The notes beneath the pieces are model-generated. The model did not search any database, was not told the origin of the DNA, and worked only from the letters and a program-made list of their open reading frames with translations. This document shows, piece after piece, positions 52,826 to 64,000 of a DNA stretch of 64,000 nucleotides. The position numbers were made by a program, and so were the translations under genes. The stretch is from the NCBI RefSeq assembly GCF_003369915.1, contig NC_046674.1, positions 23,315,657-23,379,656 on the forward strand. Reading direction: 5' to 3'. Position 1 is the first letter of the stretch, and the number at the start of each line of letters is the position of its first letter. Origin of the DNA: Drosophila miranda (Eukaryota; Arthropoda; Insecta; Diptera; Drosophilidae).

Positions 52826-52855
52826 CTCTGGCCTCTGTTTTATTTCAGGTAACTA
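52826..52855 (+). promoter_or_regulatory. Candidate recursive splice site 1
   Basis: CTGTTTTATTTCAG directly abuts GTAACT (junction after 52848), i.e. an acceptor immediately followed by a donor, inside a very long intron. The pyrimidine tract is moderate. Confidence 0.3.
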
Positions 52856-55013
52856 CCCCTACCCCTACCCCTCCTCCTTTTTCTTCTCTGATTTCCTTTT
52901 AAGAATAAAACGTGCAATTTGTTTTGAACGTAAGTTTTAAGACCTTAAAATTATCTCTGTTTATTTATGGGGCGGAATTCCCTCTAAGGATAACAGCGAG
53001 AGAACGCACAGAACTTTGTGCAAAACTTTACGACGAATCCCACAGCCAGAGGAGGCTGCCTTTGAACAGTTTTATTTCTGTTTTTGATACCCCGTAATTG
53101 GTGTTCGCGTGGAGTATGCGGGGCCTTGGAGTGATAGTCCGTAGGCCAATGGTGCCGTGTGTTTACCCTATAATATTTTACAAAATATCGCATTTCATTG
53201 AGTTTTTACTTAGGCGAGTGTGCAGGGGGCTTGCCCCCTACAGACAAACCAGAGGCGGAGGGTATGCCAGAGTCCTGGTATCCTTTCCTGTCCGCCAGAA
53301 CCGCTAGAGCACACAAATATCTGGCCAACAAGTTACCTTTTTGAAGGAAACAAACGAACCATTAAAGAACGAGAATATGAAAATATTATCATCACTTTTG
53401 TGTCTCTCTTGTATCCATAGAATCCACCACATTTGAGATTGTTGTCCTGGCTCTTTTCTGGCATGAAGCTTTGAGTATTTTTCAGGAATAAAATAATTTA
53501 CATTCCTGGGAGTCGTGCCAGAAACAGTAGGAAAGAAAGGACATTCCTTCTGCACACATGTACATACATATACTCTCTCTCTCTCTGAAGTGGGGTTTCT
53601 TCATGGGAAAGCTTAAAGAACATCTATTTCGTGTTGACTTTTAAGTATTTCGCATCGTGGGGCATCGCAGGAGGAGCAGGACCAAACACAGAGACACACA
53701 ATGGGGCGAAGGCGGCAAGCGGCTGGCGGCAGGCGGCAGGCGGTGGAGTGCCAAAAAACCAATTTTGGTCATTATCCGAGACCATAAATCAAAGTCCTTG
53801 CAATTAGCGGCGAAGGTAGAAGTCCATTTTAAAATGAATTAAAACCGAAAAGCAAATCCGCAAAACGAACCGCACGGAAAACCGCACGGACACCGGAACG
53901 GCAGATGGGTATTGAACGATGGATGGGTATCCGGTGGAATGGTGATGGCCGGGACACGGGACTCGGGACACGGGACAAGGACACAAGTGGACACAGATGG
54001 ACGCATGGCCAAGTCATCTGCGTGACTGGCAAAGTGGCAAGGCTTATGGACCAGCCCTGGATGGATGTGGCATCCACAGTGACTCTGATTGCCGCTGCTG
54101 CTGACAGATTGAGAGACAGAGCGGCAAAAACCATGGAATCTCCTTGTCTGAATGAATCAATGAATGAGTGAGTCAGTGAATGAACGAATGAATGAATGTT
54201 CATTTCGAGTCATTCAATTATCGAACGGCATCGTCAACTCCCCCTCCCCCTCCCCCTCTCCCTCCCCCACTAGCCCTCTGTCGATTATCTTCCATTTATA
54301 ATGGCGATTGGTGGGGTGGGAGAGCCCCAGTGTCTGTTGGGGATTTGAAGTCTAGTTTTAATCAATCAATAAATTACGTCGAGCCGCCTGCCTTCCTCCT
54401 CGGATGGGAAGGATGGGAAGGAGGGGAAGGATGGGTGCGTCAGGGACATAGATTTCGTGTTCGCTGAATGCGAAGTGATTTATGCAGGTATTGGGACGTC
54501 GTCGCCGCCACTCTCCCGTAATTACTGCCGCCAGTTCTTTCCAGTTCATTCCAATCCGATCCTGTCCTGTCCTGCCCTGTTCTGTCCTGTCCTGTCCTGC
54601 CATGTCCTGGCCGGTGTGTGGTGCGGTCTGTCGGTGTCTCTTAATTTGATTTGTGTCATGGGTGCGGCTGGCGATGCAGGTTCGGTTCGCCAGGAGATGG
54701 GTGCGTGGAGGTGTGGCCTCCTCTGGACAATGGACACTGATTGCGCTTTGTCTCGCTCCCACTCCCTGTCTGTTTCCCTTTGGGTGTTGCATAGTTTGGG
54801 GCCTCTAAGAAGGGGAGAAGAATCCGAAATCTTTCACATCTTAAGATCCCTAACGAAAAAGGGGTACGGCATGGGGGAATACGGGTCATTCTTTTACTTT
54901 CGTTTTAAAATTCAAGAGGGGAATGCTGCTGGTCGTTCCGCGTTTTGTTTTGAAAACACAAAACTCTCTCCGGCCCTCAATTAGCATTCCCTGAAATCCG
55001 ATAATGTCTGCCA

Positions 55014-55039
55014 GGGGGGCGGGGGGCGGGGGGCGGGGG
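55014..55039. repeat. G-quadruplex-type tract
   Basis: Four runs of five to six G are separated by single C residues on the plus strand, then GAAGGG. Intronic. Confidence 0.8.
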
Positions 55040-56966
55040 AAGGGTCTCCCCGAGGGTCGCAACGTCAACAAGTCGCGCCACTAATTAGCATTAGATGTGG
55101 ATCAAGGATCAACAAGCGACACGGACAGAGTGCGAGGACGAGGGAGACGAAGATGAAGCGCAGCGGAGGAGCGTCTAAAATTTAATTTTCGAACGAGCCA
55201 AGCGTATGAAATGTCTGCTGGTCGGTCGTTTTTGGGGCTCTCAAGGCTCCTCTGCTGCTGGCCCGAGGAGTTGGCAAGGCCACGCCTGCCCCCTGCGGCC
55301 CGTCGTCTGGGCCCCGTATTGGGGTCAGGTCAATATATGGGGGACAGCGCTTGACCCAGGCCGCATGCCACATGTCTGAAGAGGGGGGAGGCGTATCAGG
55401 GTAGCAGCAAATTATTTAGCAAATGGACTTCAAGGCAGCTTTTCCTTTGTTCTAAATGTTTGCTTTGAAACGGAAACTGAATTTGAGTGGCGGCATATCT
55501 CCGAGGTCCGTGCTCCGTTTTTGCGGCAGACAAGAAGGGATAACCGCAAAATGTCCAACCCCGGGGGGGGAAGGGCCAAGCATGCGTCACTTTCCGCTCA
55601 CTTAATGAAACGACGCGTCCCCAAAAAAATACCCAGAGAAAATCCCTGTAATGTGTCGCTGCTGCTTGACACGCAAGCAATTCTGTGAAAAGTTGAACTA
55701 TTTTACTACGGAACGACTTCCGGGAAATACACTGGACAAAAATACCCACAAAGATACGCAAGATACAAGCCTGAAGACGGGAATGTGTCTTCTATTATCT
55801 GTCTATAGTATTTATTGGATATTCCTTCATCAGAACTCTGCACTGGTGTTTGCCTATTTCTTTCAGTGTACATATGCATAGGTTTTGACAAGAGTCCTCA
55901 ATGTGGTGGGCCGGCCAAGCGCCGCCTCCCGGTTGATCCTTTCATCTGGCAATTCTCAGATTGTTGTAAATAATTGCCAGCACTTGAGAGCGAGCCCGTC
56001 CCTTGTTCCCTATCCGGCAGGACCTTGAAAGTAGGTGAAACTGGGCGAAACTGGGCGAAACTGGGGCAAGGAATAGGGGGGATGGGTGTCTGCTGGCCGC
56101 CACAGAGGCTCAGACCGAGGCCGAGACCGAGACCGAGGCTGAGGCTGTGGCTGTGGCTGTGGCATGTGTCGCCATTAACACAGTTGTGTGCTCGGAGGGA
56201 CCTCTGAAACGGAAACCGGCAGAGCTCTCAGCTCTGTTCTCGGGGCCCCACAAAGGGAAATAATGGAATAATGGAAATCAAATGTTAAACTGCTGGCAAA
56301 AGGAAATAAAGAGCAATTTGCTTGAATAAATATTTAGAAGAGTTTGCTCTCAAGTGGGATGTGGACGGACAATGCCAGCAAGTCAATGCCTGTATGGAGA
56401 GAGCATGGTAATTCCAAGGACTGCCTGCCACATCCGCTCTTCCATCCGTTAATTGATACCACACACACACACACACACACACACAAAGAGGGAGAAAGGG
56501 ATCGAGAGGGGGGAGGGGGGGGGGGGGGGGAGCTACAATTACAATTGATTAATCCTGGGAAAAAGCACTTGACACAGCATAGAAAACGAGGGGGAATGAC
56601 TCCCTCCCCCTGCTCCTGCCCCCTCAAGTAAAACATACACAAACGAGAATGTCATTAAAAGTTTCCAAAATGTTGTCAAGTGCCCAAAGACGAAACTCAA
56701 ACATACTTCACGAGACTCCACATATTTATATGTCTGTGTGTGTGCGTGTGCGTGTCCTTATACGAATTGTACTTACCTTCTACGTAGGAAGACCCACTCG
56801 AAGCACAAAGGACACACACACAGCACAGCACATCGCATCACCTCGCATCTCCCAGGGACTCCCATTTCCCATTGTTATGAAATTAAATACTTGTCGAAAA
56901 CAAGTGGGCGCCATAAATATATTGGCCAGCACGACTATGGCATACCCGCTAGTGGCTCTCTCTCTC

Positions 56967-57128
56967 CCAGTGTGGCTAAGCAGTAAAGGACGGACGTTTC
57001 ATGTCACTTATCTGCCGATTATCTATTTATTTGAAGGCACAACCTCCAGGTAGCATAAAGAACCACTCTCTAGGTAGAAGAGAGCGAGGTTCTTTCCTCT
57101 CTTTTCCAGTGTGGCTAAGCAGTAAAGG
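56967..57128. repeat. Duplicated 23-bp block with intervening hairpin
   Basis: CCAGTGTGGCTAAGCAGTAA (plus AGG) occurs at 56967-56989 and again at 57106-57128, 139 bp apart. Between them AAAGAACC...GGTTCTTT (57057-57095) with inner CTCTCT/AGAGAG arms can fold into a hairpin. A related CATAAAGATCTACTCTCT with an ACTCT/AGAGT stem follows the second block. Decayed tandem duplication. Confidence 0.6.
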
Positions 57129-57658
57129 GTGTGCTCGTGTCTTCCGATCATCGAACGAGACCAAGGGTCTCCCGCAACATAAAGATCTACTCTCTCGCAG
57201 AGTAGCTCTCCAGCTTTATGAGGCATCATCCGTTGGCATCTCTGCCATTACAAATGCACTCACAATTCCAATAACCTGATAAATAGTGCTGACGTTTCCA
57301 CTCCGCCCAATCCACCCAATCCGCCCACGTATTCAGATGTATTAATTGGTTGCGACATTCAATTGATAGCTGGACAAATCGAATAATTACATGGATCCAG
57401 GTACATGGTAGCCCTTGCAGCCGCTGCAGTGTTCCGCTTGCGGAACAATCCCCTGGGGTCCAATCGATAATCATGGCTCCCGCTTTGCCCCGTCCCCAGG
57501 GTTCGTCATCCGAATGGGAAACTTTGTGATTTCATAACCTTATATATACATCATGCATGAGGCGGCAGGAATTTGCCATTAATTAGTCTGCAGGTGTTGT
57601 GGCGGTGGCGATGGCGGACGGCGGACTCCGGACTCCGGAGGAGCACCAGGAACAGGTG

Positions 57659-57663
<5 letters not shown>

Positions 57664-57702
<39 letters not shown>
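57664..57702. repeat. (GT)n microsatellite
   Basis: About 20 GT dinucleotides on the plus strand followed by a G-rich run. Confidence 0.9.
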
Positions 57703-57704
<2 letters not shown>

Positions 57705-60700
57705 GGGGAGGGGGACGGGGGGTGGCTGGTAGTCTGCTCATAAAAATTGGCAAACAAAGGCAACTTTTTCGCCGAAGGACGAGCCGCGGAGCAGCACCGA
57801 CTGTGCGTGAGAGCAAGTGTGTGTGGCGCAGGGTTCGGGGCACGATTTACGTAAATTTTTATTACAATAATAACGCCGAATGACGGGAACGACCCTCCAC
57901 CGACAGCGCGAAATATACTTAATGAAAGAAAACCACAGCGATCGATTTGTGTATTGGCCATCCCCCCTGCCCCCTGCCCCCTGCCCCATGCCCCATGCCC
58001 CATGCCCCATCCTAGTGGGTGGGGACTGCACGACGAACCCTAATGATGACACATTCAAACGGGGAGGCAGGCACCCCATCTAGGCCGTGGCACCGGTTGT
58101 CGGAGCATTTCCCAAATGACGTAAGAAGTTGCGAAAGGACGACACCTCGCCAAAAACTGTGGCACGGATCAATAATCGATGTGTAAAAAGTCGGTTAATG
58201 TGAATGTGTCTATGTCTATGACTATGCTGTGTGTGTGAGTGTGTGTGTGTGTGTGTGCTTGTGGAATGGAAGGACCTCATTAGGAGTGCTGCAAGGATTT
58301 ACTTACACCTTCAATGGACTCGCACTTTGGTAATTGCATGGAAAGGCGGAGGTTTCCCTGCAGAAATCTTTTAGGAAGCCTTGCTCTCGCTCTCCCTCTA
58401 TCCCAGTGCTGCTTAGCCCTCACAAAGTATTACAAACTTTGGGAATAGATCTCAACATTTTAGTTTCTTCAATCTCAAGTTAAGAAATTGGTTTGTTTGG
58501 AGAGATTCTACAGGGAAAACCATTGCAGATTTGCCCATCATTCGGATGCACGACTCGGATATACTCCCCCCCAAATGTTGGCCAATTTGCTTCAATGGAA
58601 ATCGGCTTAAAGGCCAATTAAAGCCGTCTTGCCAGCAGAGGCCTATCCCTGACATGAAAGAGCAGCTCATTAGATGTGTGTGTGTGTATTGCTTAGACAA
58701 AAGCCGCCACTTGGTTTAACCACAGGCTTACGTATGTCTGCTCGTTTCGTACGCTTCTCAGGTGCGAATTAGACACGAAATTTATGTTGAAATCATTTGA
58801 TTTGTGAGTATTTTGGCAAACTTTGAGTTTGCACATAATTCATTAAGTCCTCTGTCCTTCGTCCTTTGTATGCGTGTGTGTGTGTGTGTGCTGTCAAAGC
58901 CAGCAGCGAAAACTAAATGCGGCCTAAGCCCCTCGCAAGTTTTCGGGCCTGTCTCTCTGTCTCTCTGTCTGTCTGTCACATGTGTGTGTGTGTGTGTGTG
59001 TCAATGTACGTGTCAAATGCGAATCCCAGTTCGTGAATCCCAGTTTTGGGCCCTGGACAGCAATCACTGAGTCATGCCAGGCCGTGTCCAGGTTGCAGGA
59101 GGGAAGGATGCGAGGGTATGGAATGGAATTAATTTGATATATCGGAGTGGCTTTGACCCCTCCTCCGGATTTGATATGGGGGTTGGTGGCAGCAGCGGCA
59201 GCAGCAGCAGCAATGACAAGAAATTAACTCAAAAATTTGCCATTCCTGGAGTCAGAGATTGTGGGGACTGGGACATTTCTTGAGAATGTCAGTGCCATTC
59301 ACGTAGGTACTAGCTCCTCCTGGAGGCAAAATGGCGTTTATGTGTTTGCGTGTCAGCTATCGTGTCCCTGTCTCCCGGTGGCTGTCGACTGGGAGCGAAA
59401 GTGCCAGTGGTGGCCATGTTGCATGTCCACCTGACATGGGGCAGACATTAGCAACAATGTCCCCCGTACACGTATCCCCAGCTAAATGTGTGTCGAATTT
59501 GCTTTGCAACAAAGTATTAGGCAAACAAGTGCAACTGCCACTGCCACACCCACTGCAGGGCGGCTTACACGGCTCCCTGTGTACACTGTACAGTGTCCCA
59601 GTAATCAATTCTGCTCAGGGCTGTCCCTATTTCTCGGGGATCTTGTGTAAATATGTCGAATATTTCAAGGATCGTCTAAGAGCACATCCAATTATAGTCG
59701 AATCCCAGCTACAAACTGTTTTGGGGATCCTCCAAGGGCTCTCAACATACAGTTTCCCATAAGCCAGGTGCTTAAACACCGATTACTGGGACACCGAGTT
59801 CGTGGAAATGTTTGTTGATACCAGAAATAATGCCACTCTCCAAAGGGGGAAATTAATGCCAAAAGATAGTTATCCTCGTGTGGGAACCACGCCATACGCG
59901 AGGGCTTGCGCCCTTTTCTGAAATGATTGCAACTTTTGCAACACACGCAGAGCAGGTCAGGGCAGGGCGGGGCGGGGCAGAGGGGTCAGTGTGTGGGGGA
60001 CAGAGGCACAGGCACAGGCACAAATTTGTCCGAGTGGTGCCTGCTGCCCCACAATAATCGACAACGTCGGCGTAGCGGAGTGGAGCGGAGCGGAATGGTG
60101 AATGGAAAATGAAGAATGAAGTCAGACACCACTTGTGCCTTTGTGGCAGTTTCTGGACCTTCCGTTCGACCAGACCGGACCGGACCGGCGCTCGCTCGTC
60201 CTTATGGCTTATCAAACGCCAATCAAAATGGCTCCTCTGGTATATAAAAAAAAAAAAGAAAAGGGACGTAGGAGCCAGAGCGGGACGTGGCGTGGCGTTG
60301 CCCAGAGAGTGGCAGATGCCACGTGTCAGGCTATTTAGCATGGAAATTCGCTTTGTTACGACTACTATAACCAGGACACAATGCTGCATAGTGACCCGAC
60401 CCGACCCGATCCGACCCCATTCACAGGTTACATAAATACTTCAAGGTAACCCCAACAGCAGAGCAGCAGAGCAGCTGAACAGCAGAACCATGGAAAAGAA
60501 CACGCAAACGAAGCATTTAAATCGATTTCACCCGCGAATAAGAGCGCGCGGGACTCGACGGCAGGCAGGCGTCCATCGAGGCAGCGCCCGCAGTGGCTTG
60601 CCCCACGAGCAAAACACTTGCCAAACGGGCGCATAGCCACTGCAAATTTATCTGACTCAGACTTAGACTCTCACTCTCACTCTCACTCTGACTCTGTTCT

Positions 60701-61280
60701 GCCCCCGTAATTTATAGAGCTTCGAGAGCTCCAAGTGGCCAGAGCTAGAGCAATCCTCCTTGCAAAGGTGCATGTGCTGGAAATGGGGTCTCGTCTTCAG
60801 TTTGCTACATTTGCAAACACATTGCGGCCCAGTTTCGGCCGAATAGCATCGATAAAACGAATAATGCGAATATGAACTAGGTTCTGCTCTGAAACTTTTC
60901 AAGCCACTTGGATGATGGCCAAGATATCTGCACTCCCAGAGAAATGCCTGATCCCAGCCCTCGAGGCTGGCAGGGATTTCTCTGATAAACTTTCGATTTG
61001 GCAATATTTTGTTAGGTTTTCGAAAAGTTGAAATTTATTTAAACAATATTTATCGATTCGGGACATACATCCATTTTCGTTGAGCCTCGACAGCAGCGCT
61101 AGGGCCCGAAACCTGCCTGAACCATGGAAAATATGAGTGTTTGCCGAAAAATTTGAACTCTCCTCCTAACCCATTGCCAGCCGACTTGCCCCACACCCCC
61201 GCACGGCCATCCATGGGGTTCATTCAATTGCCAAACGATTATCTCCGGCCTCATCAAACACATTGGCAGTGGCTGGTGCT

Positions 61281-61319
61281 GGGACTGGGGCTGGGGCTGG
61301 GGCTGGGGCTGGGGCTGGG
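61281..61319. repeat. (GGGGCT)n hexanucleotide repeat
   Basis: Five to six GGGGCT units on the plus strand, intronic, with G-quadruplex potential. Confidence 0.85.
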
Positions 61320-62786
61320 CCAGAGCATCCCTGACATCGGATCCGGGTTCGTTCCGTCTGACGTCGGGGATGCGGCCTGCCTGCAAATGAGCATCGCCGC
61401 CGCCTTGTTTGCGGTTCGCCCGTAGATCTACGGACTACGGGGAAATTTGTATGCCGGCGGGCGTACTCAATCTTTGCTCTTTTGTGGGTCTGTGCGGTGT
61501 GCAGGCGGTGTGTGCACTCGACTGGATATCGAATGGGGATTGGGGAGTGGGGAGTGGCGAGGCGGGCTATCCGCATCCATTGGGGCATGGCTAGCGATGC
61601 CACAAACTATTTCAGGTGCCTAATCGCATTCTGACAGTTCTGAAAACAGTTTTCACTCGATGGGGGCCAACTCCCGGGCCCAACGCATCCAAGGGATATC
61701 TGCACCACAGAGAAAGCCATAGCCAAAGCCAAAACGAAAGCCAAAGCCGAAGCCGAAGCCAAGTGCCGAATCTGGCAAACAAACAGCCGCATTGTCATTG
61801 AAATGTTGGCAGGACTTTTTGTCTCTCTGTTCCTTTTGTAGGTTGGCTTTATCGTAGTTTTTCTGTTTTTTCTTTACTTTCGAGAATTCTATTTCCCTTT
61901 TTTTTGTGAGCGGCGGGAAGGGGGGGGGGGGGCACTCCCCAGTGCCTTTGCTCCATCAGAATCTATGTAGCTGTCATCGGGAGCCACACACAGATCCAGG
62001 CGAGGCTTTCATTCGAGTTGGGGAGGCAAGGCACATCGGGAACTATAAATCAACAAATTTGACAGCAAAATGTGCAAAGTGGTAAACAAAAACTGGCATC
62101 GGAAGCAGTTGCAGCCAAGGACAATGAAGGCAGAAGGACTGGAGCTGCTGCTGCTGCTGGCTGCCCAAACAGATTGCACAAGGGAATTATTCGACTATTC
62201 GGCTTTCCAGCTCTTTCTCTCTCTCTCTCTCTCTGTGGGCCTGTGTCTGCGTCGGTGTCTGCCCGAAGGCCATTATTGGTGGTAATCAAGCGTGATTAAT
62301 TGAATTGAAATTGAATTTTTGTTTTGTTTTGCATAACATGCTGCTCCTGGACGGCCAAATGCCCAAATGCTCCTCCCTTGGAGGGTGGGACACGTGCAAT
62401 TTGGAATGTGGAATGTGGGTCAGGTGTCGGAAAAGAGGAAAACAGGAGAACAGGAAAACATGAAAACAGCCAACGGTTCGAGTGTTTTTAAAGCACTCAC
62501 ATTTTCTATACACACTCTCGACTCGATATATGTACCTTGGTTATTTTCGCCTGAAAGGGCGATGATTCTACAGGGAAATCTAATACTGATTGAATGTGCT
62601 CGTATTCCTAATTAACACATTCATTACCATGACTACTCCCCAGAGAAATAGAGACAGGCAGAGAGAGAGAGAGTTAGCAGAGTAATAAATCTCTAAGTGA
62701 GCAATGCATTGCCTCCACTCCACTCGAATCAAAAGAGAGCAGAACCATTGTGGGAATTGAGCAGAAAAAAAGCTTCCACCTACAAC

Positions 62787-62960
62787 ATACACGAGGGTCG
62801 CTCCAACACATGGATCTACATGGGGAGTACCAACAGTCTACAGCACTGTGTAATTATACACGAGGGTCGCTACAACACATGGATCTACATGGGGAGTACC
62901 AACAGTCTACAGCACTGTGTAAATATACATGTAGCACTGTGTAAATATACATGCATTCCG
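62787..62960. repeat. 69-bp direct tandem duplication with partial third copy
   Basis: Units 62787-62855 and 62856-62924 are nearly identical (share ACATGGATCTACATGGGGAG). A further 3' piece TAGCACTGTGTAAATATACA is repeated once more, ending near 62953. High identity implies a recent event. Confidence 0.9.
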
Positions 62961-63709
62961 TATGCAAATGTATGCATGCATGTATGTGTGTATGTATTTA
63001 TGCGTGTGCATTGCATTCTCTGTCACAATTAACGGCACCTTGTTCGTCTCATTTGTTGTGCCGTTACTTTACGAAAGCGTGTGGGCGCTCGCTCGCCGCA
63101 CTTCCAGCTGATCGCGTCCACCGATAAGCAGATGCATTTCAGATTTTAAGGCCCGTCTGAACGCGACAGCGACAGCACAGAGAACACGCCGCTCTATTGG
63201 ATTCTCTTTATGAATGGAATGACTCAATGTTTATACCGATACGAAACCGATTACGATTACGACTCTTCTGGCATGGACCATTTAAATTGCAGTTCAATTA
63301 AAAATTGAAATTAAATTGCTGGCTGTGGTGGCAGTTGGTCTCTGAATTAAAAAGCTGTACCTAAATATCCTTCCCTCTTGCTGGGTCTGCCGCAGCTCCA
63401 TCGCCAGCTGCTCTAAATGGGTTTTTCCACCTTGAATTCGCATTAAACACGAAGTAATTTTCCTTAGAACAGGCCCAGGAGCAAATCTGGGAGCGGGTGG
63501 GGGCTCTCTCTCGCACTGATGGGTTTAGAGACGAGGTCTGACTTTTCATGGAAGGATGTACATACCTATAAGGAATGTCCTACTATGCATAAACTAGCTT
63601 TGTGTCTGCCTCTGTCAGAGTTATAGATATACACGACTTTTTGGTAGATCTCAATAAATATGAATAAAATACGTAAAAATAACAACCTCAACTAACCCAC
63701 CTTTCTGTT

Positions 63710-63767
63710 TTCTCTATCTCTCCCCCTCTCTCTCTCTCTCTTTCTCTGTCTCTCTTTGCAGGTAACT
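63710..63767 (+). promoter_or_regulatory. Candidate recursive splice site 2 (strong)
   Basis: A pyrimidine tract of about 50 nt ends in CTCTCTTTGCAG (last base 63761) and is followed without any gap by GTAACT. This is the acceptor-donor layout of Drosophila ratchet points. An alternative reading is an ordinary exon of 61 codons to TAA at 63942-63944, opening VTFQIQMKYCTEV in phase with the 45830 donor. Confidence 0.5.
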
Positions 63768-64000
63768 TTTCAAATCCAAATGAAATATTGCACCGAAGTC
63801 TCTCGTGAAGGGGCATTAAGGGGGTTTATTGCCAGCAATAAACTCATTTGCGTACCCCCCAAATCCAGGGGAGACTCTTGTCTCTACTGGCGGCCGGCCT
63901 CCTTCGTCGGATGCTCTGCTCTCTTGAGTACTTTTTTCGAATAAGGCCCTTCTCCGTATCCGTAGCCGTGTCTCCCCCCGTGTCCGTTTGTATTTAAGTT

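Larger units (their letters stand above)
50882..63758 (+). other. Giant intron, part 2
   Basis: Long intron DNA with many microsatellites: CA/GT at 56461-56484, 57664-57700, 58228-58256 and 58981-59000; poly-G at 52410-52420, 56512-56530 and 61920-61932. It also holds G-rich quadruplex-type tracts, tandem duplications and two zero-length splice-site candidates, listed separately. I found no open frame with recognisable protein sequence. Confidence 0.5.

Noticed and set aside
60109-60435. Plus-strand 108-codon frame and the overlapping minus-strand 178-codon frame (59853-60389)
   Set aside because: They cross simple repeats (A-runs, CGGAC units) inside the giant intron and show no protein-family features.
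63762-63944. Ordinary terminal exon of 61 codons after the acceptor at 63761
   Set aside because: Possible, but the sequence looks like random intron DNA, and the abutting CAG|GTAACT is better explained as a recursive splice site.

Overview
This window is nuclear DNA from a fly, almost certainly Drosophila (Muller element D material). The main evidence is a complete Su(var)3-3 (LSD1) gene, a Snakeskin (Ssk) gene of exactly the family length, and a run of CBM14 (peritrophin-type) chitin-binding genes. That run matches what I recall of the D. melanogaster 77A cluster (CG17147, CG17145, CG7290, CG7298, CG7306/obst-F). Introns of 55-190 nt, TATA/Inr promoters, CAG/CAA glutamine tracts, GT/CA and GAGA microsatellites and DINE-1-type repeats all fit. 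An obscura-group species is plausible but unproven. Orthology statements rest on recognition of the encoded proteins, not on a search.

Layout. Positions 1-5127 (+) hold the 3' part of a glutamine-rich DUF4211 nuclear protein gene, with an alternative short 3' end inside one intron. Positions 6036-7420 (-) hold an EcKinase-like (CHK) kinase. Positions 9259-12194 (-) hold Su(var)3-3, with housekeeping promoter motifs upstream. Positions 12933-33736 are the chitin-binding cluster: seven secreted five-domain genes (-, -, +, +, -, +, +) followed by a three-domain obst-F-like gene (+). One of the minus-strand cluster genes is flanked by two inverted copies of a Helentron/DINE-1-like repeat. Positions 33845-35290 are a decayed CR1-like retrotransposon lying just behind the obst-F-like gene. 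Positions 35763-37477 (-) hold two small unassigned genes.

From about 38.9 kb to the right edge the window is occupied by the 5' portion of one large plus-strand gene. It has GAGA-rich 5' UTR and promoter sequence, one 1.6 kb Ser/Gln-rich coding exon at 44241-45830, and then an intron of more than 18 kb that runs off the end. Ssk is nested in that intron on the opposite strand. The intron also holds a candidate internal promoter, two candidate recursive splice sites, G-quadruplex runs, tandem duplications and many microsatellites.

Functionally, the cluster genes (secreted, chitin-binding, TATA/Inr-driven) and Ssk (smooth septate junction of gut epithelium) share a gut and peritrophic-matrix theme. 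Su(var)3-3 and the DUF4211 gene are chromatin or nuclear genes. All seven five-domain genes start with a 4-10 nt coding micro-exon split from the rest by a phase-1 intron, so their true N-termini are not visible in the long open frames.
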